64,000 nucleotides of DNA, from NCBI GenBank assembly GCA_015501605.1, contig JADNRZ010000004.1, positions 124,001 through 188,000 on the forward strand. The letters are read 5' to 3'. Below the pieces are notes generated by a model, which searched no databases, was not told the origin of the DNA, and saw only the letters and a list, made by a program, of their open reading frames with translations. This stretch comes from Panaeolus papilionaceus (taxonomy: Eukaryota > Basidiomycota > Agaricomycetes > Agaricales). Position numbers and translations under genes: made by a program. This document shows, one piece after another, positions 55,930 to 64,000 of the stretch; position 1 is the first letter of the stretch; each line of letters opens with the position of its first letter.

Positions 55930-57114
55930 TTACAGCTTGGATAACTTTGTATTGAGTGTTAGAGGTGCAAAATTAGCCTTTTCCTTCTTTGCCGTGGCAC
56001 GCAGAGTTTCTGCGATGTCCTAATTCGGGTAAACACATCAGCATTATTATAAGAGATTCTGAACAAATATCTCTAATTACTTTGGTCATCAACGCGTGCG
56101 CGTTCCAAGCACCTGTATAAGCCAAGTTCTCTGGCACACTAGTTCAAAAATTAAAACATGAGTGTGGACCTGTTCAAACAACGAAGCTCCATACCTATGA
56201 TCCCTAGAATGGGTAATAAGATGCTTTGCACTTGACACTGCAATGGGGCTTTTGCTAGAGATGACTTCAGCCAACTCCAAAGCCTCCTTGACCACTTCTG
56301 CCTTTCCTCCGTCCACAACCCGAGAGATCAAACCAATGGAAAGGGCTTCAGCAGCGGAAAAGGTGCGGCAGGTGTACGTCAATTCCCGTACAAGTGAAAG
56401 GTTGCCGGTAATTTTGGGAAGATGGGCCAAGGTTCCAATATCAGGTGCGAGTCCAATATCGATCTCCTAACAAGCATGTATTGTTGTAAGCAATGAAAAA
56501 CGATTTGAGCTTCACACTGACGGACCTTGATGGCGAACTTGGAATCCGAAGCGGCGTAGCGAATATCACATGGCCCAATAATGTCAATTGCAAGGCCGAT
56601 GGCATGTCCGTGGACTGCGACGATGACAGGGAAAGATGTCCTCTCTGGGGCATTGATAGCCTTTTGGAAAGCGAGGAGTGTCTTGCGGGTCGCAAGGGAT
56701 GTGCGTGCGGAATCTTGGACAGAGGAATTTGTACTATCAGACCCCAGAACGGCAGCATCGTTCACTGGATAGTCAATGCAGATTTTCTTTTAGAGAGAAG
56801 TGTCGACGAGGAAGGACAAACTCACAGTCCAATCCAGCGGTAAAGATTTTTGGAAAGGCGGACGATAACACGAGGGCTCGAACATCATAGCCATCCTCCG
56901 TCAGTGCGTCGAAAAGATCGCCGTATGCCTTCCAGAATTCAACGTTAAATGCATTAACTGGCGCTCTAAAAATAAAAAGATGCCCCATATTCTTGTTCAG
57001 AAATACCGTTTGTTTGCATGTAAATTTTAATATGCCTCACCTCGAGAGTTCAACAAAAAGTACATGAGGGAAGGGCTCAGTTACTTTGAGCCACTTGGAC
57101 GAATACTGCGACAT
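55930..57114 (-). CDS. Enoyl-CoA hydratase/isomerase (dienoyl-CoA isomerase, ECH1-like)
   Basis: Crotonase-fold enzyme of fatty-acid beta-oxidation, probably delta3,5-delta2,4-dienoyl-CoA isomerase. The start ATG at 57114 gives MSQYSSKWLKVTEPFPHVLF; next APVNAFNVEFWKAYGDLFDA, FTAGLD (first oxyanion-hole segment), LLAFQKAINAPERTSFPVIV, AVHGHAIGLAIDIIGPCDIR (second oxyanion-hole segment; the usual GxGG reads GLAI-D), EIDIGLAPDIGTLAHLPKIT, then FSAAEALSIGLISRVV and SPIAVSSAKHLITHSRDH. Ends NTKLSKL. The Asp of EIDIGLAPD fits the ECH1 catalytic acid. The C-terminal SKL is the classical peroxisomal PTS1 signal. About 300 residues. The stop is 69 bp from the twinfilin stop. Confidence 0.9.
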
Positions 57115-57621
57115 GATGATATTTCTTGCTTGAAACCGAGGGTAGATGGAGGCGGAAAATGAAGGCGTGCCATTGGTGTTGTGGTCGCTGGGGTTAAGTA
57201 CTTCACTGAACACGGCAAACTACCGAACCCCGTTACCGGTTACAGGGGCAAATCTGCTGCACTTGATAATAATATTCTTCCCACGATTTATGACGATGAC
57301 CATCATCATGCCAATTAATATTTGTCTATTTTATTTCTGACATTTTCATGAATTTCTACTCGTAAAATGGTCTCCTTGAATTCTATCCATGTGTCCATTG
57401 AGGGCCAATGAACACAGTTATTTATAAAATCATCCGGATCACTTCCAGAAATACCATATCCCCACTCGTCTTCCTTCTAATCTACCATCTGAGCAAGGTT
57501 TTGTTCTGTGACTCGAATACTGCTGAGTTATTATCCAGTACAGTTCTGCCAAATTATAAGGCCGAAGACCTCTAATAACCTTCATTCCTAACCATCCACT
57601 CACTCAGATAACGAAGCCATC
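57115..57621. promoter_or_regulatory. Bidirectional promoter region, ECH1-like / LOG
   Basis: 507 bp between divergent starts. No ORF with domain support, repeat or RNA gene was seen. Confidence 0.5.
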
Positions 57622-58650
57622 ATGTCAGGAGATTCTGACCGTGCTGTTGCAGTTTACTGTGGATCGTCCTTTGGAAATAGCCCTGTCTTTAAGGCTACAG
57701 CAAAGTGTCAGTATATTTTTACTGAGCTTGAAGGCCGTCACAATTTAACCCTGACAACTTTCGTGTTTACCTTGCAGCTGTTGGAGACGCCATAGCAAGA
57801 GACGGACGGACGCTGGTCTACGGTGGAGGTGATAAGGGTATTATGGGCGTCGTATCAGCTGCGGCGCTTCAAGCCGGTGGTAACGTTGTGGGTGTTGTGC
57901 CTTATGCTATGGTTGCAGCTGGAGGAGAGGGCGAGGGGAGGGAAAAAGATAGCTCCAAAGTGTATCTCGACGAAAGCGGCCGTGAAAATGTGCGATTACA
58001 TTATTCAATTCTGAGCATGGCTTTAATTTGAATAAATTCTTTTAGGTTCGAACCGTAAGCACCCATCGTCGTGTGGCTACTTGGGTGTCAGCTTATGGGC
58101 GCTTTAGATTGTCGTCGACACTATGCACAACCGTAAAATCGAAATGGCGAAACGTGTGAGCGCCTTCGTCGGCCTTCCAGGAGGATTTGGAACATTTGAA
58201 GAGGTATGAATACATTTATTCTCCAACGCTTCAGAGACACCGACATACTATCGTCTACCTTTGAAGGTGCTGGAAGTAACGACGTGGACGCAGCTGGGCA
58301 TCCACAACAAGCGTATGTTCATATCGAACTGTCAATCGCAGCCTTTTACTAACAGTCAACACATGACAGCTGTTGTACTTGTCAATGTCCTTTCATTCTG
58401 GGATCCGCTACGCAATCTAATCGAGAATGGTGTTAAATCCGGATATATCAGGCCAACTAACGATGATCTTATCATTTTCGTTGATGGCCCTCCGAATCAC
58501 GAGCAACACGTGTCCTTCGACTGGGGCAAGGCTGTTGTTGAAGCCATTGTGTCTTGGCGACCTCGCAACGCGGTTCCTCTGTTCGATTGGAGTGTGCAAC
58601 TTCCCGGGGCAGAAACAAAACTGACCAAGAAGCAGTATGATGAGGTGTAA
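57622..58650 (+). CDS. LOG-family phosphoribohydrolase (cytokinin-activating type)
   Basis: Family formerly called lysine decarboxylase-like; members hydrolyse nucleoside 5'-monophosphates, including cytokinin riboside monophosphates. The start ATG at 57622 gives [20 protein letters not shown], then [86 protein letters not shown]. The active-site motif PGGFGTFEE and the Arg of MHNRK are intact. Later: [40 protein letters not shown]. Ends KKQYDEV. About 250 residues. A 9-nt phase-0 microexon (58046-58054, VRT) may be included between ENV-type and IVVD segments. Whether it makes cytokinins in vivo cannot be told from sequence. Confidence 0.9.
58046..58054 (+). other. Candidate 9-nt microexon of the LOG gene
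   Basis: GTTCGAACC lies between acceptor TTTTAG and donor GTAAGC. It is phase 0 at both ends and encodes VRT. The flanking exons (ending REN at 57988, resuming IVVD at about 58111) also join in frame without it, so it could be constitutive, alternative or unused. Confidence 0.5.
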
Positions 58651-58755
58651 CTAGAGTAACATGGATACATGCCAGGTCCAAGTGTCAGGGAAGTGTCTCG
58701 TACATACGATATCTATGTGTCACATATATGGTTTAGATGAATTTGACTTCTGCAC

Positions 58756-60390
58756 CTATGCGTCAGCTTTTGGTGCAGCTCCTGGTGCCTTGGCGGGTAT
58801 AAATCTAATGGGTCGTTTGCCATCCATAAATGCATCGATAATTTCATCCGTGACCTTGGCCCGGCGCTAAACACGTCGTGAGACTCAAAATGCTTAGACC
58901 AAAATAAGGAGGGACGATACCTCTTGGAATTCTGTGACGAATTTTTGCAGTAGCTGAATGCAATATGCTTTGAGTTGACCAGTCAGGAGGGTTCCAGCAC
59001 GATATTCCTACACAATTGTTGAGGCCAAGTGTCAGATATCCAATTTTCGTGTTACATACCCGTCCAATTCGTTCCAACTCTTCGTCGTCGTCCAGGAAGA
59101 AAGTGAGATACTGGTATGCGACGTCAACATCCGTGTTACCACCGAGGCGCCTGTGCTCCTCCTCTGTTTCCTGCCCTCCCGAGAAACCGTGCTTGTTGAT
59201 CTTGTTTTTGATCTGGTTGGCTTTGTCGGTCATATATATCGTGCTGTTTGGATCACTTGCGCTCATTTTCGTCTGTGGTCCTTGTAAGGCAGGGAAGAAC
59301 TTAGAGTGAATAAGACAAGGTTTGGGGAATTTGAGCTTCGGTGCGATATCGCGAGTAAGACGGAAGTAGGGGTCTTGATCGATGGCACAGGGAATGAGAC
59401 AGGGGATATCAGTGGCCGTTCCGAAGATCTGAGGGAAGCTTGAAGCAAAAGAAGGCGCAGCCTGGATGGCGGCGAAGTGTATCTTTCCGATATTGTCGCT
59501 GGTGAGATATTATTGAGATACGTCGATGCTTTAATAGAGAGAACGTACGATTCGTTGAACCCAAAGGTTGCTTTGGCTTGATTGTAGGTTATTTGCCTCG
59601 CAATTCGAGTGACGTTTTGGTAAAAGGCGCCCCCCATGTACTCGTAGTCGCTAAAGATGAGTGTCTTTTCCAGATCGAAACCGCATGCAATGATATCACG
59701 AGCGTTAAGCCTTGAGAACATTTTGGTCTGTTCGGGCTTCAATTCATGCTTGAACAGGAACTTTTCGTCATCTATCTGCACATTCAGCTCGTGGGTAACA
59801 GTAGTATGGGGATTAACGCACCTGTAAGTTGGATGACGATTGGAACTTGGAAGACGTCTTGTAGCCATCTATTTTGGTTGGTCAAGTAATGCATACAAAC
59901 AGAGCAGATGAACGGTTACCTGGAAAAAACGAAAGGAATCATGTGTCCAAGGTGCATGCTGTCGCTGCTGGGACCTCGTCCGGTGTAGAGATAGAAAGGT
60001 TTTCCTTGTTCGTAGCGATCCAGAAGCTTATCAAATTCTCTTGCATATGGTGAATTACTTTCAAAATTGCGTTCAAGCATCGAGTTACCTATGGGAGAAG
60101 AACATGCCGCGGCGAAGTAGTACATGAGGTTTACGACCAGTCAGCTTTTCGAAACGCTGTAGGAGAGCATCGTCGATTCTACGAGTTCCAAATTGATCGA
60201 TGAGTTTGTCGTAGTCAATGGCCGACTGCTTTCCGTCAGCAGTAACCGATCCTTGCACATCCCAAGGGGTGACTACTTGGTCATGAGCAGTGGATCTAAG
60301 TAAAAAGTTTAAGAAAGAAAGTAATAAAGATTCAAAATGAACACACATAGATGTTGCTTCAACACTAGAAGTTATTTCTTGAACAGACAT
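58756..60390 (-). CDS. WRS1: Tryptophanyl-tRNA synthetase, cytosolic
   Basis: Class Ic synthetase that charges tRNA-Trp. The start ATG at 60390 gives [13 protein letters not shown], a short exon; then [76 protein letters not shown] (HIGH-type signature MHLGHM), [53 protein letters not shown], and [20 protein letters not shown] (KMSKS-type signature KMSAS). The C-terminal part reads [58 protein letters not shown] and ends GAAPKADA. The eukaryotic/archaeal type, about 460 residues. Divergent from NOT4 (265 bp). Confidence 0.95.
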
Positions 60391-60655
60391 TTGAGTATGA
60401 AGAAAGAGGTTTGCAGTAAAGAAGACTCGTTAGCTGGCAATTTATAGATTAAATAGTTATCTAAATGTAAGTAAATCATTGTTATAATCTTATCTCGATC
60501 ATACTGATAAAATGATGACAAACAAGAGCAAGCAAACATTGCCAAAGTGAATGTGGTGGGAATTGGTTGTGGCCTCAATTATACCGCGTTGCTCTACTTT
60601 CCTTCAAACACTTCGTTCTTCCGACTATCTCGCCCTCAACTTTATATCATTTATC
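60391..60655. promoter_or_regulatory. Bidirectional promoter WRS1 / NOT4
   Basis: 265 bp between divergent start codons. AT-rich on the WRS1 side and pyrimidine-rich before the NOT4 ATG. No ORF claimed. Confidence 0.55.
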
Positions 60656-63600
60656 ATGTCGACTACAAGATATCACCCTCAACATCCTTTACCAGCGCCT
60701 GTCGTACATCAGGCATTTTCAGTTCCTCAATCAAAGTCTCATGTACTTGCAGGCGTTCAGGACGCGTATTGGAGTGATGATGAGAATGTATGTCGGTTCT
60801 ATCATGTCGCCTATCTACAATTTCATAGTTACTTCAAAATAACAGGAAGACGCGGAATGTCCTCTTTGTTTGGAAGAAATGGATATTTCAGATTTGAACT
60901 TCAAACCCTGTGTTTGTGGTTATCAGGTATCATCATCACTTGCCTATGATGATACATTTCATTCCTCATCATTTAAACCGCACAGATCTGTCGTTTTTGT
61001 TGGCATCATATCAAAGAAAACTTGAATAAGCGATGCCCTGCTTGTAGACGGGTCTATAGTGATGATGCAGTGGAGTTCAAGCCCATTGCCACACAAGAGT
61101 AAGTTTTTCATCTCATTCAGATGAGATCTCACTTGTTGATACACACGAAACTAGTCACAAGCGCCTTACGCAACAAAAGAAGCAGCGTGAGCGTGAGCGC
61201 AAAGATCTAGAGGCACTTGGAAGGCGGCATCTTGCCAATGTTAGAGTGGTTCAAAGGAATGTAGTTTATATTGTCGGAATCGGGCCTCGATTTGCCAAGG
61301 AAGAGGTTAGTCTCTTTGCAAACGTTCTTTATGTGGGCATACTTAACAGGTATCATGTTTGATAGCTCATTCCGACGCTGCGATCAAATGAATATTTTGG
61401 GCAATATGGCAAAATAACGAAAATCTTACTGGTCAAGCGTAATCAACCTGGGGGTAGCGCGCCTATAGTGGGGTTGTATATAACATATCAGCGGCGTGAA
61501 GATGCTGCTCGAGCCATCGCCGCTGTTGACGGAACCCCATCGCCTGGCGGTTCGCGGGATGTGATGAGAGCGAGTTATGGCACAACCAAATATTGCATGT
61601 CTTTTCTTCGAGGAGTACCGTGTAACGACCACAGCTGTATGAATTTGCATGAATGGGGAGACGAAAAGGATTGCTTCACGAAGGAGGATCTTACCACGCT
61701 GTAAGTTTGAACACACGCGATTCCATTACTGGACACTGATGATATAATAGGAAACACACGATGAAGGCGACAGAAAGCCGAGCCAGGACAACCACAACAA
61801 CCACGAAAAAAGGAGACGATGATGGTGCGTTTGCATGTTTACCTCTATCCGGACTTTGTCTTGACTTCCAATTTAGCCGCTTTGCCTCGTGCGGCGTCGT
61901 GGGCACAAAAAGTACCCTCTGGCCCATCTATCAATGGCTTGTCATCCCCTTCATCATCAATTATTGTGCCTATGTCGAGTTTACCCTCTGGTCGTCAGCA
62001 TAGACGAGGTGCTGCTTCTACACGACAGATCAGGCCCGTGAATGGATCAAATACCTCTCAACCCGCTGATACTCGACCTTCGCAACCCAAATCTTCCAGC
62101 GAGCGCAAAGGTACACCAGTATCGCGCCCTGAAACACCCGCAGCCACTGAATCAGGCCGTGAAGGTCAAGCAGAACCCAAGGCAAAGCCAAAAGAGCCCC
62201 CATCTATCCCATCGAGCTCTCCAGCCCCATCAGTCACTACGAGTTCCGAGATCGGTTCTACACTCACAGACTCTGTTCCTCCTCCAATGGAACAACAAGA
62301 GGCTAGTGCACCCAGCCCCGTACCACCTGCACCCAGCGCTGTACCTCAAGTACCTCCTGGTCTTTCGGCTCCACCTGGCATTCCGACACCAAGCCGTCCA
62401 CCGCGCGCAGAAACAGCTTCACCTCAGACTCCTTTGCTTGCATCACAGTCTTCATACCAAATGTCCACAGCTGCGCGAGCTTTGCTCGATGACGTCAAAG
62501 CCAGGCGGGAATCTATCCTCTCGTCCTCTACGTCTTTGTCGAGCCCATTCCCTGATTTTGACCGGACACTGCAGACACTTAGTGCAGATGACGGTGGGGG
62601 TTTTAGTTTCAATTTTGACCCCAAACTTGTTGATGAAAGCAACGCCGATGAATCCTTACCTGCATTTGATATGGAAGCAATGGCACCTTTCAAAGGGTCA
62701 TACGTGGAAGCGTTCCCTGCTCTGCGTCCCCCCTATGTGTCTGGCAATGGATCAACAACTCCGGGAAGTTCAATCTACGACCCCAGTCTTGCGCAACAAG
62801 CAGGGAAACCCAGCAGTTACATGGGTTCATTCAACCCATTCGGACCTTCAGCTGATGACCGCATGTCCTCTGCAAACTCGTCCCTAAAAGGGAAGTACCC
62901 CACTCTGGACGAAGAACGTAAAGTGTCCCGCTTCGGCTTTGCACGACACCGTCCGAACATGGGAGGTTCTCCATCACCACATCCCATGTCTTCGCTTCAC
63001 TCTGCTGACTCACATCATCACACACCTTTGGACGAACAACATCTGCATACTTGGAATTCAAACCTAAGTGGTCATCCCGAGTCACGTATCTTGCCCAATG
63101 CTCTCAACCAAACACAGGTCCACCCCCTTTCGCTACTGTCTCAACATCAAGCGTTGAGCGCCGAGCTTAGTGAAGTTCAACTTCGGAACTTCATTCAGTC
63201 GAGTCAAGGGGATGTCAACCTCAGGGGTTTCAGCAGTGAGTCGTTTCCTTTAGGGCGGGTGCACACTCTAATATAGCTCCATAGATGCCGCTCATACCGT
63301 ATTCTCGTCACAACATTTTGAAGACCCTGCAATTATGTCTGCAAGCTTCATCCCCTCGAACAATGAGCAACAATATTTCCCTCCTGTGGCCTACGGACCC
63401 CCACCTGGCTTGCCAGTCCCTCAATCTTTGGCATCCGGTCACCAAAGCCCATTACCTCAACAACAACAACAACATGGTGTAGGGGATGATAATCATCAAT
63501 CAGGTGAGTTACATTCAAATTCTTCTAAGGGGAGGGAGGCCTGTGTACCGAGCGCCGTGCTTTCAGTGCGGAATTTCTATTACCGACAATGATGCATCTC

Positions 63601-64000
63601 CACCACGCCATTCGCCCAAACTTCCTATTCGTTCCGCCGTTCTGGATAGTCCACCGCCTGTTTTAAATCAAGAATCAAGCAATTTGATACCCATTTCCTC
63701 CCTCCCCTTCTTGGTGTGGTGTTGGTGTCTTGCACAACGCTGATGTTCACATTGCTTCTGTTTATCACGATGAGTCTAGTCCCTTCCCGCCCCATTTCCT
63801 CCACCCCCCATCTTCCAACGTTGTCTTCCCCTGAAGAATTTCCGGCGCTTGTGTTCAATGAGCCTTCCCCTGTGAACACATCGAGTGATCAGCAATCTGT
63901 TCCGCTCCCGGCTATTTCAGAGGTTCAGAGCAAAGCAGGACGTAAGGCTGCAAAAAAGGCTGCTGCTGCTGACAAAGCTCTTGAGCGACAGAAGGTGGCT
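60656..64000 (+). CDS. NOT4: CCR4-NOT subunit NOT4, E3 ubiquitin ligase (3' partial)
   Basis: Ubiquitin ligase of the CCR4-NOT complex, acting in translation quality control and mRNA turnover. The ATG at 60656 gives MSTTRYHPQHPLPAPVVHQA. The frame is open upstream but this is the first good ATG. The RING (about 60850-61080) is of the NOT4 C4C4 type: ECPLCLEEMDISDLNFKPC, GYQICRFCWHHIKENLNKRC, PACRRVY. Then a charged linker, an RRM (NVVYIVGIGPRFAKEELIPT, LRSNEYFGQYGKITKILLVK) and a CCCH finger (YCMSFLRGVPCNDHSCMNLH). The rest is a long Ser/Pro/Gln-rich tail with a CAA-repeat-encoded Gln tract. The gene leaves the window: after FPALVFNEPSPVNTSSDQQS the last visible segment, SKAGRKAAKKAAAADKALER, is a basic Ala-rich helix. 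Exons near 63500-63800 are not fully resolved. Confidence 0.92.
63460..63473 (+). repeat. CAA microsatellite encoding Gln
   Basis: About five tandem CAA triplets within the NOT4 tail, encoding a short poly-Gln tract. Confidence 0.8.

Noticed and set aside
58040..58060. GGTTCGAACC as a tRNA T-loop
   Set aside because: No acceptor stem, anticodon arm or D-arm could be drawn around it; it fits better as splice sites and a small exon.
62042..62887. Plus-strand 281-codon ORF in the NOT4 tail
   Set aside because: Alternate frame of the NOT4 Ser/Pro-rich exon; composition is that of a frame-shifted low-complexity stretch.
1..64000. Transposon, biosynthetic cluster, viral or anti-phage-type system
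   Set aside because: No transposase, integrase, reverse transcriptase, terminal repeats, or clustered enzyme set was seen; the window is ordinary, gene-dense basidiomycete chromatin.

Overview
The window is nuclear DNA from a filamentous basidiomycete, most likely an Agaricomycete. Genes are dense (24 protein-coding genes in 64 kb) and most are cut by many 50-100 nt GT-AG introns. The protein families (Pumilio, conventional kinesin without light chain, Sog2, Mot1, Trs120, Not4) are fungal housekeeping genes. The protein kinase near 30 kb belongs, as far as I can recognise it, to a group typical of mushrooms. I found no transposon, CRISPR array, rRNA or tRNA gene, and no secondary-metabolite or viral block.

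Layout: PUF RNA-binding protein (-, 225-3141); kinesin-1 heavy chain (-, 4031-7930); elongation factor ELF1 (-, 8417-8878); kinesin-5/BimC (+, 9130-12809); VPS55 (+, 13030-13591); TRAPPII subunit TRS120 (-, 13652-18338); DPM2 (+, 18578-18959); a giant C1-domain protein, possibly UNC80-like (-, 19050-27007); DUF4211 protein (+, 27333-29107); atypical protein kinase (+, 29803-31053); NSRP1-type splicing regulator (-, 31158-32361); exosome subunit MTR3 (+, 32516-33574); LAT/MUP1-type amino-acid permease (+, 34247-36513); copper chaperone ATX1 (+, 36892-37366); COX assembly factor COA8 (+, 37554-38152); SOG2 (-, 38402-41299); JmjC/KDM8-like protein (-, 41724-43096); MOT1 (+, 43428-50149); Ser/Pro-rich single-pass membrane protein (-, 50262-51158); FYVE protein VAC1/PEP7 (-, 52126-54525); twinfilin (+, 54589-55860); dienoyl-CoA isomerase-like protein (-, 55930-57114); LOG-family phosphoribohydrolase (+, 57622-58650); cytosolic Trp-tRNA synthetase (-, 58756-60390); NOT4 (+, 60656 to beyond the window end).

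The genes do not form one pathway. Recurrent themes are cytoskeletal transport (two kinesins, twinfilin), membrane traffic (VPS55, TRS120, VAC1), and RNA or transcription (PUF, ELF1, NSRP1, MTR3, MOT1, NOT4). Many genes sit in divergent pairs sharing 63-500 bp promoters and in convergent pairs whose stops are only 60-110 bp apart.

The most unusual recurring feature is very small coding exons. I infer ATG-only first exons in DPM2 and ATX1, and first coding exons of 11 nt in MOT1 and 19 nt in VPS55. Internal microexons of 5 nt (kinesin-1), 9 nt (LOG), 12 and 17 nt (permease) and 22 nt (KDM8-like, carrying the iron-binding Asp) are also supported by reading phase and family conservation. All splice models here were read by eye and not tested against transcripts.
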